64,000 nt of DNA from Cinnamomum chago (lineage: Eukaryota > Streptophyta > Magnoliopsida > Laurales > Lauraceae). The position numbers and the translations under genes are program-made. Under the pieces are notes generated by a model. That model worked only from the letters and a program-made list of their open reading frames with translations. It did no database searches and was not told where the DNA came from. Where the stretch lies: contig CP142453.1 in assembly GCA_038049695.1 (NCBI GenBank), forward strand, positions 21,084,001 through 21,148,000. Direction: 5' to 3'. Position 1 is the first letter of the stretch, and each line of letters begins with the position of its first letter. Shown here piece after piece: positions 1 through 10,900 of the stretch.

Positions 1-99
1 GTACTATAAAATTAGATTCATTATGTTATCTCGACTTAATAATTAGTAAAGGTAGAGAGATTAATGAAGATGTTGAACATAAAATAAAATACAATACAT

Positions 100-405
100 A
101 CAAAATGGATGTGGTAGAGATGGTAATGTTGAAGTAGATGTATGGTAAAACTAGGAAGATGATAAGATTAGAAATAAGCTCTTTCGAGAGCATATAGGGA
201 TAGTACTAATAAAGCAAAAAAATTAGAAAATTCTATTTGAGATATTTTAGATAGGCTAAAGAGGATGTCGATAAAGGTAGTAAAAACTAATAAATCTAAA
301 TAAGCACAGTTTATCCATTCCAGGGATTTTGCTTAAAATAGATTGAATTGAAAAACAAAATTTATGTAGCCGACCTAAAATAATTGGGATAAGACTTTGA
401 TGATA
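100..405 (+). mobile_element. RTE-type LINE 3'-end fragment, degenerate
   Basis: Around 115-265 the plus strand reads as a worn version of the conserved C-terminal part of plant RTE LINE proteins (the stretch resembling LRWM-GKTRKD-IRNE-IREH), broken by several stops. At about 345-405 it matches the typical RTE 3' end, a GTAGCCGACCTAAAATAATTGGGAT-like block followed by CTTTGATGAT. I recognise this from the family, not from a search. There is no intact reading frame; it is an old truncated copy running in from the left edge. Confidence 0.6.
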
Positions 406-957
406 AAGACTACTCCTACTCAGGAAATCATCAATTTGGTAGACCCAATTGGTTGATATGGCATGGCATCATTAACCTCTTGCAACTTTCCTTCTTCTTC
501 TACTTGTTCCTCATCTTTGATGGTTGTAGAATTCAATGGTCACACCAAAGCATCTTGTTTCTTGGGAATGGGAAGGTTTCACTGGGTCCCTTTGCATGAT
601 TTCAAACATGGATAGGGAGGTGATGAATGCATTGCATGATTTCATACAAAATACCTTCAACATCTTCACCTTTCATCACCATCCTCCAATAAATCTTTCT
701 CCGCCTGATCTCCCTAACCGAACAGGACCATCTGCTCCAAATTGCTTATAGGAGGGAGGGGCTGCAGCTGAACCGATATTTCGGAGGACAATACTGTTGG
801 ACCATGTGGACCCACACATTTCATTGCCCACTAAGCCTCAACATTGATCTTGCACAGTCAAACAAATTCCTTGATTTCCTCACAGGAGAGCTACTTTCCC
901 TGTTTTGATGGGTAAATCCATTTCTCTGAGTGTGGTATATGTATGGATGATGAGATC
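406..957. other. intergenic, no recognised feature
   Basis: A small open frame (536-751, plus) has no recognisable domain and no supporting promoter or splice context. Nothing else stands out. Confidence 0.5.
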
Positions 958-3799
958 TGTCACGCCCCCATTGGTGAAACCGGGGTTATGCGTGAGATTA
1001 GGGCCAATTTAAAACTTTTCCCAACATTAATCAAATGTAACCTGGCCCCAATCGTGTCCCATCTGGATCGAAGACCGCGGTGAGGTGTAAACATTTTCTC
1101 AATCATATAAAATAAATAGCGGAAGCTTCAAACACAAGAGGTATCTCATAGATGTATAGTTAAAGGGAAATACTGAATATCATACTTAAGGTTCAAGTTT
1201 TTAAGACTAGATTAATTACAACATCAGGCCACACCAAACTCGGGCCTAATCAAAATTATAAAAGAACCAACATATAAACTAGTCCAAAAGTGAAGGCTCT
1301 CTCGTACGGGGTCAGTAAGGCTATACTAAGCCGTCCTTACTGTACTCGAGGAAGTCATCAGGCTGATCTGCCTGAACTTCTTCCGTCGCTTCTTCCTCCC
1401 CACAGTATGGCTCGGTACCTATGCACCAAGAGTAGCATCATCAGACACAAAGGTCGGCAAGGAAATAGATATATCATCATTAAAGATACACAGACTAAGG
1501 AATAAGCGAAAGGGGACATATCATAAGAGATGCATAACGTCTTGACTGTAATAAACGTGTAGCATAGGAATCATAAAATCAACTAACACACTTCTAACAA
1601 ATAGGCAAATCACATAGGCTAATCACCACGGGATAGTTTCACTTGACCCTCCTGGCTCAACCTGAGAGCTGTGGTAGAGTAAAGCAATGGGCTCGGGATG
1701 AAAACCCGGCAAACACACATATATACCCTTAAAACAAAATAAACAAAACGAACATTCATACTTCTTACGGAGAGGGTATTTGATGGTGTACATCCATCTA
1801 AAATATAAAAAGTCGTACTGCGCAGACGTTCATTCCAAAGTCCTCACACAATTGGTGCCCCAAAAGTGCTGGGCGTTAACAGCTGAGTGATGCCTGACAC
1901 CAGAGTCCTATACATACAATAGTGAAGGGCTAGACTTTCCTGCGCGAACAGGATTCGTTAACCAAAGAGGAACTACCTTGTCATTATCAAATTATACAAA
2001 CATAATCGAACTTCTTCATACTTCACACTTATCTTCATAGGTAGTCCTCAACATGCTTTCTTAATCAAAGCTGTCTAGCCACAACACTCCCATCTTATTT
2101 CGAACAAACGGAACATCAAAAGGGATCCTAAGTTCTTCTTCTAAGTTCATAATGTAATCCCAACCAAGACACAATAACCGAAGCTAAGGAACATGGACAT
2201 TTCATGTAGAGAGTACCAAACGGTACAATTCGGAATCATAAACGATAGACAATCCATTCCTAAGTCATTGTTATTTCCGGAATCTCGTACAATCCTAATC
2301 AGTCAACGAAAGGATCTAGGGTTCAAGATACCCAAAACGGAACCTCTTCGTGCATAGATATAAGAGGGTATCCCTTTGCCCTATTCCGTTCAAGATTGAA
2401 ATGAATTGAAACCCAAGAAACGGAAATAACTACGAGAAATCATCTGCTCAAAACGTTCCTCGTATATAGTCAAATGAGTCCAAAAAGGGGTAACCAAGGT
2501 TTTATCAAAGTCCCTCTAAAAAGGGGTGAAAATTACTCCACAGGAGAAATTCTGCAGGAAAACTGCACAGGGGCCGGTTGACCGGTCCCTTTGGGCCGGT
2601 TAACCTGCCCTCTTGGCCGGTTGACCGGCCTGTTACAGGCTGAAATGGCCCTCCCAGTTAAGGTTGGCCGGTTGACCGGCCTGTCTTTGGCCGGTTGACC
2701 GGCCAGCCTGCAGAAACAGGGCACAGCCCCTGTTTCTGGGCTGGAATGGGACTTTTCCCATTTCCATCTTCTGGGACCTGATTTGCAGCACATGTATGGA
2801 TAAAAACACACTACTAGGAGAGTATAAAACTAACAAATCAAGCCCTTAATCTCTACATCCATTCTTTCCAAATCTAAGAGCCATTTATCATGTTCTCAAA
2901 CATTAAAAGGATCAAATGAGCAAAGATCATCTAACATATGATTTTAGCATACCAATCAAGGAAAACAAGCATATCAAACAATCATATAACTATTCACTTG
3001 CCTTTGATGAAGAGCTTGACTCAAAACTAAAAAGGATTGAAGAGAAAGGTCCTCTTTAAGCTCAAACTTGCACAAATGGGTTCCACACTCAAAACCTCTC
3101 TACAAATGAAATGCAAGGGGGAAGGTAAGCTTATCTATATCATTTCTAATCCAAAGGAAGTAATCTACCTAAGTCTAAAAGCTTGAAGAGCCTACCTTAG
3201 AATGGGTTGTGAAGGAAGCTCTTAGAAAAGTGTATCTTTGTGTTCTTGGAGGCTTGAGGAAGGTGATGAGTAGCTTGGATCCTCCGCCGGAGCTCCGGTG
3301 TGCGTCGACGGAGAAGAAGAAATGAAGAGAAAGGAAGAGGAAGAGCCGGCTGCTGTGTTGCTGTGTGTTGTTGGAGTGAGATGAGTGAAATGAATGAAGG
3401 AGGGAATACAGGTGGGTTGGTGACCTAATTGAAGTCATGGGCTTTGGGCTTGAGTTGTGGGCTTTGGTCAAGTTCCGGGTCGACCTACATATACATATGA
3501 TAAGTTTCGGGCCCCTTCGACGCGTCGAATCGAAACGCGACCGAAGACTAAAGTTCATGAAACGATGAAACCTACCCAATGCACCCAAACTCACCAAAAA
3601 CTCATACTCTCATAAATACCCCTGAAACCTTACTCAATTAATAAAAAGACCTCTAATCTACCCGAACGCACTCCGAATCGTGTGAAACTTCGCACACACG
3701 ATTCGTCGTTAACCCTGACTTTCTAGACTCTAATCCAACTTACTAACTAAACACACAATTAATAATAATTAATAGGCCATTAGGGGGCGGGATGTTACA
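958..3799. mobile_element. LTR retrotransposon remnant, probably a solo LTR
   Basis: The element begins TGTCACGCCCC and ends GGGATGTTACA, giving the TG...CA termini usual for LTRs. It is flanked on both sides by the same 5-bp sequence AGATC (953-957 and 3800-3804), a typical integrase target duplication. No second copy of the end sequence, primer-binding site or gag-pol coding is seen inside, so a single long LTR (about 2.84 kb) left by recombination is the simplest reading; a non-autonomous element is the alternative. Such long LTRs suggest a Ty3/gypsy-type parent, but that is inference, and orientation is not settled. The identical target duplication suggests a moderately young insertion. 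Confidence 0.65.
2572..2704. repeat. cluster of GGCCGGTTGACCGGCC-type near-palindromes
   Basis: Five imperfect copies of the near-palindrome GGCCGGTTGACCGGCC lie in about 130 bp inside the LTR-type element, starting near 2572, 2593, 2614, 2665 and 2688. The block is much more GC-rich than its surroundings. Function unknown. Confidence 0.8.
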
Positions 3800-4081
3800 A
3801 GATCCATGAAACATATAAGAAAAAATATACAGAAAAGAGATATGGACAAAAATCACTGCCACGATTACCAGCATAGCGGCATTCATCTCCGAGCGTGCGT
3901 AAATTAGATTCTTCAGATACGAGGAAAAGGAGGAGAGAGGGAGAAGAGATAGCTCATAGCTGTCTCCTTCCTTTGGTCAATTTCACAACAAACTCTAAAA
4001 TTATCGAACGGTCCAAGAAACTGGTGATTTGTATCCACCAACTCATTCTTATATTTAGAGAATGGCTTGCCACCCCAGACC

Positions 4082-4090
4082 TATATAAAT
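4082..4090 (+). promoter_or_regulatory. TATA box of the small acidic-protein gene
   Basis: TATATAAAT sits about 157 bp before the ATG at 4248, and the interval is a pyrimidine/CA-rich stretch typical of a plant 5' leader, with a TA microsatellite at 4204-4236 inside it. Confidence 0.6.
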
Positions 4091-4202
4091 ATAAGCAAAG
4101 CTAAAAGCTTAGCAAGACATACACACAGAGAAACAATTCCGAAATCCGGCAATCTCCTTACTCAAAACCGTTTCATCTCTCTCAATCTCTCATTCTTTCC
4201 AA

Positions 4203-4203
<1 letters not shown>

Positions 4204-4236
<33 letters not shown>
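4204..4236. repeat. (TA)n microsatellite in a probable 5' leader
   Basis: Uninterrupted TA dinucleotides run for about 32 bp just before the start codon at 4248. Confidence 0.9.
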
Positions 4237-4238
<2 letters not shown>

Positions 4239-4247
4239 ATCTCATTA

Positions 4248-4446
4248 ATGGAGGACAATACAAGCTTCCTTGCGTTCTTGGGGTCGAGCGTGGCGTCGGC
4301 CTTCTTCGCTTCTCTCGAGCGGTTCTCATGCGTGACTCTCAGCACCATCGATTTCGAGGACGACGATGACGACGAGGCCAAGGACCGACCCCTCATGCTC
4401 ACCCAACCCATCGTCTTCGACGATGGCGACAATCTCTCCGAAGCCT

Positions 4447-4448
<2 letters not shown>
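4248..4448 (+). CDS. small acidic conserved plant protein of unknown function (66 aa)
   Basis: A single-exon frame encodes 66 residues beginning [16 protein letters not shown]. The N-terminal half (about residues 5-30) is hydrophobic to amphipathic with an [10 protein letters not shown] stretch. A run of aspartates ([16 protein letters not shown]) and an acidic tail follow. I recall similar short angiosperm proteins with this MED-SFL...SLER-S and acidic-RPLML layout, but have no name or function for them. Support comes from the TATA box 157 bp upstream, a leader-like interval and a 3'-UTR-like region. Other overlapping frames here arise from the CT repeat. Membrane association or a peptide role is possible but not shown. 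Confidence 0.7.

Positions 4449-4499
<51 letters not shown>
4449..4499. repeat. (TC)n microsatellite directly after the stop codon
   Basis: About 25 TC units start immediately after the TGA at 4446-4448, so the repeat opens the 3' UTR of the small gene. It produces spurious Leu-Ser and Arg-Glu open frames on the two strands. Confidence 0.95.
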
Positions 4500-4502
<3 letters not shown>

Positions 4503-4883
4503 TGTCACCTGTTCGTTCCGTTGGCATCTCTTCAGTCGTTTCTGTCAAACATCTTCTTCTTTTACAACGATATCTGTATTATATTTCCAGTTTCTGGAAA
4601 GAAAAAAAGAAGAAAACTGAAATGGGATTTTGTCTTAGATTGTGATATTTCATCTACATGGTGGTGATGATGAAGGTGGGCTCTTTTTCATGGTCAATGA
4701 ATGTTAATTGAGAAACTTTGGATTTATGAGATTTCCAGATTTTTTTTTTGCGTATCTATAAATTAGGATTTTGATTAAAACAAAGGGAATATTATTGTGT
4801 GCTTGGGGTGGGACCCTTTCCCTTTGTTGTCATTAGTGTGCGCTTGAATAGTCAACATGCCATTGATAAAGGAATCCGGATCC

Positions 4884-5008
4884 CTATTTGGACCAATCGG
4901 GGGTGACGCATTGTTTTGTATTTAAAAAAAGATTGAACTGGATTTTAAAGACGACGCTGATTTTTAAACACAACAAATTCATGTGTCACCCCCGTTTAAT
5001 CCAAATAA
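4884..5008. mobile_element. short foldback MITE
   Basis: The left arm (CTATTTGGACCAATCGGGGG...) and right arm (...CCCCCGTTTAATCCAAATAG-like) are inverted copies about 45 bp long around an AT-rich loop. No target duplication was identified. Confidence 0.5.
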
Positions 5009-6138
5009 GTTTTCCTATTTGATTCTTAATAAAGGGTTTTTGACGTTAAGTTATTTTAGGCAATGGGGGAGAAGCAGCAAGGACAAGAAGGTAAGGATAG
5101 TTGGTTGCCAGCATAACAGCCGGCCTAAACAACTTATTATGACAAAAAAATGGTAATAATTATAATAATAAATAATATACTAGTAGTAAAAGAAATTCTA
5201 TATTACTATTAGGGACGGCAATAAGGTTGGGTCGAGTTGGGTTTGGGTCTGGTTGAGCCAATGTTTTAGGCAAAACTGCTCAACCTGAGCCAGACCCGAT
5301 TATGGAAAGGGCCATAAAACTCTGACTCGAAACTGACCTGGACATACATGGGTCAACCCATGCCAATTCGGTTGAGCCCTTTTATTATCCTGGCAAGGTT
5401 TGGGCAATTTGCAAAAGCCCATAGCCACAGGCCCACAGGCCACAAATAAAATAGAGAAAGACATGAGACGGAGTCTTGAATCCTCTGTCAGTTAAAATTA
5501 CTGTCAATTCAAAGGTCCAAATTCGGATCTGCTGCTAGTGCTACTTCATTTGCCTTCTCTAAAGTTTACATGTAAAACTAATTGCTTTCAACTTAATGTA
5601 CCTGTCTGCATTTGCTTATGGCAAAGAAATGTGCATCTGTTACATGTAAGTCACAATTATTGACAATGCAAAGGCCCTGTTTGGATAAACAAGAACTTTG
5701 TTATCCCTGCTCTCAGTTTATATGTAAATCTAATTATTTTTTTTAACTCTTCAACTTTTATAAAGAAAAGTTTGAAGAACTCAAGCTCACAACCCATAGA
5801 CACCCGATGGATGGAGAGGCTGAGCGCAACTCCCGTTCGATTAAGCTTGGGGAGGATTCAATGCATGGCGGAGTGGCACAACGTATGGATTTACTCTCTA
5901 AATCTTATTTTCGAAATCCGTCCCAAATTTATGAATGTAAATTTGTGATTTGTATGGATTTAACAGACACTATAAGAAGATTAATCATATTGGGTCAAAG
6001 ATATCAGATACACACATCTCATTAAAAAAAAAAAATGGAAGTAAGTTTTGGGAGGACTCAGTGGAACAAGAGGGGCATTTGTTTTAAAATTTAGATTTTT
6101 CCATCGGTGAACCCCACTGGTAGCCTCACTAATTTCTA
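5009..6138. other. intergenic, mostly featureless
   Basis: A stretch at about 5210-5410 is rich in GGGTTGGGTT/AACCCGACC-like words, as in degenerate hAT-type elements elsewhere in the window, but ends could not be defined. The frame at 5807-6025 has no recognisable domain. Confidence 0.4.
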
Positions 6139-6682
6139 GATACAGTTACCGTACGGACGATCTTAAAGCTGGCATTGCCCTAGAACAGTCAAAAAATGTA
6201 TATTTACCGCAGAGTTATTCGACCCGTAGCTGCGATATCTTAGGGATGTAGGATATCTCAGGCTGCGATATTTCAGGGATGTAGGATATCCCACAATCAC
6301 TTAAATAGTTCGTGTTTTTTTTTTTTTTTGCTTGACTATAGGACCACCAAACCACCATTCAAACGGTTGGATAGTTGTATGAGTGGAAGAATCAATATTG
6401 CGCTAAATTTGAACCGTTGATCTATCCGTATAGATCAACAGTTCAAATTTGGTACGATATTAGTTCTTACACTCATACATCTATTTAACGTTTTGGATGG
6501 TGGTTTGGTGGTCTCATAGTCAAGAGAAAAAAAAACAGACTATTCAAGTATTCTCCCTTTTAACTATGGGATATCCTATATCCCTAAAATATCCAAACCT
6601 GAGATATGTTACGGATGTTAAGGATCGAACAGTTACATGGTAAATATATATTTTTCTGCTATTACAAGGAAATTGTCTGCTT
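6139..6682. mobile_element. long-armed foldback MITE, copy 1
   Basis: Inverted arms of about 250 bp share ATGTATATTTACCGCAG, GATGTAGGATATC and ACCACCAAACCACCA-type words and fold around the near-palindrome ATCTATCCGTATAGAT at about 6420. The same family recurs at 62171-62777. The right end seems cut off by the next MITE, whose flanking TAA starts at 6684. Confidence 0.7.
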
Positions 6683-6686
6683 GTAA

Positions 6687-7549
6687 GGGCATGTTTGTGT
6701 AACACTTTTCCGCGGAAAAGTTGACGATTTTCCACGGAAAACCTATTTTTTCAGTGTTTGGTGCGGAACAATTCCACGGAAATGCTTTCCTGCCTCGTCA
6801 GCATTTTCCTTGATAATTGTGGAAATGGATTTCCCATGAGGGGGTATGGAAAATAGTTTTCCTCGGAAAACTTCCCCCTCTTTTCCTCACTCTTGTCAAT
6901 TTCAACCCAAAAACCCTATAACTCTTTCATTTTTTATTTCTTTACATAAATTATTATTTAATGTTAAATAAATAATATACATATTATGTTATTTTTCTTT
7001 AAAAAATTATATCACTAAGGGCACGTTTGTGTACACACTCTTTCCGCGGAAAGAGGAAATTGCCACGTCAGCATTTTCCATAGAAATGAAAACCTCGGAA
7101 AATGATTTTCATAGAATTAAGAAATCCATGTTTGGTGCAAAAAGAGTTTCCTCATTGAATTGGTGCAGATGTTGTTTGGTGCGGCTGTGGATTCCTTATA
7201 GAAAATCAAAATTTCTTATTTGGTGATATAATTTTTTGAAGAAAATAACATAACATGTATATTATTTATTTAACATTAAATAATAATTTATATAAAGAAA
7301 TAAAAAATGAAAGAGTTATAAGGTTTTTGGGTTGAAATGGACAAAAGTGAGGAAAAGATGGAGAAGTTTTCCGAGGAAAACCATTTCCCATACCCCCCAT
7401 AGGAAACCCATTTCTATAATTATCAAGGAAAATGCTGACGAGGCAGGAAAACATTTCCGCGGAATTGTTCCGCACCAAACGCCGGAAAAATGGATTTTCC
7501 GCGGAAAACCGTAAACTTTTCCGCGGAAAAGTGTTACACAAACATGCCC
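6687..7549. mobile_element. Tourist/Harbinger-like MITE (a...a') with foreign segment b in its loop
   Basis: The arms run 6687-7015 (a) and about 7220-7549 (a'). The termini are GGGCATGTTTGTG and its inverse, flanked on both sides by TAA (6684-6686, 7550-7552), as expected for PIF/Harbinger MITEs. If segment b (7016-7219) is removed, the centre closes as the tight palindrome ATTATATCAC-TTG-GTGATATAAT, so b was added into the loop. Confidence 0.7.
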
Positions 7550-7753
7550 TAAATAAGAAATTTTGATTTTCTATAAGGAATCCACAGCCGCACCAAACAA
7601 CATCTGCACCAATTCAATGAGGAAACTCTTTTTGCACCAAACATGAATTTCTAAATTCTATGGAAATCCTTTTCCTAGGTTTTCATTTCTATGGAATTTG
7701 ATGACGTGGCAATTTCCTCTTTCCGCGAAAAGGGTGTGTACACAAACGTGCCC
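7019..7753. mobile_element. second Harbinger-like MITE (b...b'), interleaved with the first
   Basis: The arms run 7019-7219 (b, starting GGGCACGTTTGTG) and about 7553-7753 (b', its inverse). The inner ends CAAAATTTCTTAT and ATAAGAAATTTTG would close as a perfect hairpin, but the a' arm of the other MITE lies between them. TAA precedes b; TTT follows b', so the expected target duplication is not complete. Confidence 0.65.
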
Positions 7754-7782
7754 TTTTTCCCTAACTTCTGCCTCTTTAGTTC

Positions 7783-7788
7783 CACGTG
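7783..7788 (+). promoter_or_regulatory. G-box CACGTG upstream of the lumen protein gene
   Basis: A perfect CACGTG lies 155-160 bp before the ATG at 7943 and 30 bp after the MITE end. G-boxes bind bZIP/bHLH factors and are common in light-regulated promoters. Confidence 0.6.
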
Positions 7789-7848
7789 TCGTACCAGTTG
7801 GAAATGACAGGGATCTCAGTGCAGATGGATGGATAGACAAATATTGTA

Positions 7849-7854
7849 GATAAG
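7849..7854 (+). promoter_or_regulatory. I-box GATAAG upstream of the lumen protein gene
   Basis: GATAAG follows the G-box by about 60 bp and precedes a GA run. A G-box plus I-box is the usual light-response pair in photosynthetic genes. Confidence 0.5.
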
Positions 7855-7942
7855 AGAGAGAGAGAGAGAAAACAGCAGCAGCACAGCTACCATCTCATGC
7901 ATATAGGGAGAAAAATTCTATCCTTGTTTCAGTAGACTCTCT

Positions 7943-10900
7943 ATGGCGAATGTTTGTTTATCTCGCAACGTTTTCTCTCTTCATTGTCCTACTACGAAGC
8001 TCCATAAACCGAAATTCCGCGCTCAGATCCGAATCACATGCTCCTCTGGTACGAACGCTACCCACCCACATCTGAATTTTTTAGATACCATCTTCTTTTA
8101 TTAGCAAAAAGTTGCATTTTTTTTTCTTCTTCTACAGAAATCCCTCTTCTTTTGTTTGAACCACCAACTGGCAATGCATACCATGTGTACTTTGAAGATA
8201 ACAGAATACAAAATTGGGAATTTGGGAGCATTTCGGGGTTATAATTCATGATTATATTCTTTGTATTATGATCTTTTCCATGTGACTGGTTCTGTGTAAA
8301 ATGAGTGGTGTAGGAATTTCAAGAACAGGAAAACTTTTAGGTGATAGGGTCATTTAGGATGGTCTAATTGGAGCAATGTTTTGGGCTTTGTATGAACATT
8401 CATGAGATAGAGAGAGCTCACTCATGTACAAATATCTTAGAAAGATGGGTTTTTGTTATCTCAATTTGTCTCTTGAGTAGAGCACGACAAGCCGGCCCCA
8501 GATCAATAGGATAATGCAAAAATGATGATGATGATCTAATGTTATGAAATGAAGACTCTGGAATGAATTTAGCTTTCCAACAATAGCAAATGTCTCAAAA
8601 CAGTTTTCTCCCATACACTTGAGCTGGCCACTTTATAAAGAGACATGCTTTATAGCAAGCCATACTAGCTTTGGGTTCTGCTACTTTAGGGAAGTGCCCA
8701 TTTGCAAACAGGCGGATTTCTTTCCACAAGAAGATTCATCATTTCTCAAGTGTGATTCTTCTCTAGAGCATTTATCTCATCTTTCACTGCATTTTGTTGA
8801 CCCTCATTGACAAATGCTTCTTGGAAACCTCTGTGAAGAGAGAGGGGAAAAGGCCAGTAGAGAAAGCCCTGAGAGAACTTGAGGGGACAAAGAGTGTTAT
8901 TCACCATTATTTTGATAATCATATGTTTAGACATATTGCAAAGGAGTGTTATTCACCGTGCGAGGATAAAGCAATCCCCTTCATCTAGGAGAAAGTAGAG
9001 TCTAATCTCATTGCTTCTTCATTTATGAGGTTATTGGATCAGTTAGAAGACATTTACTAAAGCCATTGGAGAATATAGTTTCAAGAACTTCTTATCACGC
9101 TCGGCATAAACAATATTTATGCTTTCAGCTTGAGGGGAATTGTTGGGATTATATTATATATTTGTTTAACATGATTTGAACCTGCAACCAGCACCTCCAA
9201 CTGTGCTATGGGCTCTATTTTATTGATGTTACTAGTAATTTTACATGGCTTTAGAGTTGGCAGTTATAATTATTAATTTCTGTAGTATAATAATATTAAG
9301 CATCCTTCTACAACCCAGTAGGTTGACCAAATGCACCAATTACCTGATCAAACTGACCAGGAAATTTGGCGGGCCAACCAGGTTGTTAGTAAATTAATTT
9401 TTATGTATAATTTCTTTGATATGCAAACATTCATAAGAACTAAAATATAGGAGAGTTTTTCTAGAAGTTAATGAGTATGTACACTTTCCAAACATATCTT
9501 CATAAATTTTATTTAAACTGTATTTTCAGTTTTATCATTTAAGTATATCTTAGTTTCTATCATTTTACTCCTTCAAGATTGCATTTAATGACAAAAGCCC
9601 ATGGTACAGTGGAAGGTGATCACCACTGCAACCTTGAGGTTGCGGGTTCAAGTCACATTACCAATCAAAAAATGAAAAAAGCTTGTGTTTGTTGTTATTA
9701 TATGTATGAATAAATTAACTTAGGATGACTCGGCCAGACTGGGATGAGTCAGAGCAAGTCATGAGCTGACCTGCTGGGTCAACTGGGTTTCAGCCAAAAC
9801 TCATCTGGACTGAGTTCCACCTGTCCCAGTTAACCAGTATGTGACTGCATTGAGTCGGATCGGGATGGTTTGCAGATGATCCACAGGGTCAGGAAACTAT
9901 GATATTATGTGAGTTGAGAGTCTAGATACAAAGGGCTCTCAACTACAACAAGTTTCTCTTGTTCCTTTTTCTCCTTTCTTCTCTTTTCTTTGTTCTATTT
10001 GAGATGTTGGATAAATCTAACCTAGATTTTTAACCATTATTTTTCAGTGCGGCAACAATTACTTTATTGATTTTAGTCCTCTTTTGGTTGCTTGGCTGCA
10101 TTTGATATGCCAAGTTTGTTGAGAGAGGTTTAATAGAAAATTTTGGGTAGAGAGAGAAGTAGTACTTTGGTTGCATATACCATCTGACGTTGCTTGAGAG
10201 GAAGGTTTAATATACCAACTAAATATATATATATATATAGAGAGAGAGATTAGATTTCACAAAATGTGGTTAAAAACATGAGCTTCTGTCTTACTTAGTT
10301 GCAGTAATTGAAGACACCTCCAAGTTACGGGATGGCTGCTTCCTATTCAAGGAGCTGAATAATGTTACATGCGGCTTTCTTGCTGTTCTAGCTGTGACCA
10401 GTGCCTCACCCGTTTTTGCTGCAAATCAGGTTAGGATTCTTATCCTTTATTTCTTTCATCCCAAATTTCTTTCATAGAAACCATTGCAAATGTTGAGATA
10501 AAGTAACCATAAATTGTTAACTTGTAGTCACTCAAGTAATCTGCTTTCTTCCATTCTCAAAGATCAAAGACTCCTTTTGTAAAACTATTACGCTACAGGA
10601 GCTGTTTTGATGACCCCAACATGCAAGGAGGATCATATTCCACATAGAGCAGACATCTTTCATCCATTCTTAAAAATCAAGAAAAATATATGGTTGTGTT
10701 TGAAGGCTTCTCTTGTAAACTATTAAACGACAAGAGCCATCTTGATCAACATGCTAGGAGGATTGTAGTCCACATAGAGCAGACAAGTGGACCTATTGAG
10801 TCATTTGGGACATTGCACACGTGGAATCTCACCCATTCTAGTAGTTGCCTTTTGTTTTAATTTGAATAAGGACTTTCAAAGTGTTATATTTAAGTGATAG

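Noticed and set aside
3175-3597. 140-residue minus-strand frame
   Set aside because: It lies within the LTR-type element and shows no domain; taken as chance.
4326-4620. Frames with Leu-Ser or Arg-Glu repeats
   Set aside because: They are translations of the CT microsatellite.
8794-8988. Possible zinc-knuckle-like remnant (RHIAKEC)
   Set aside because: One short motif in a worn frame is too little to name an element.
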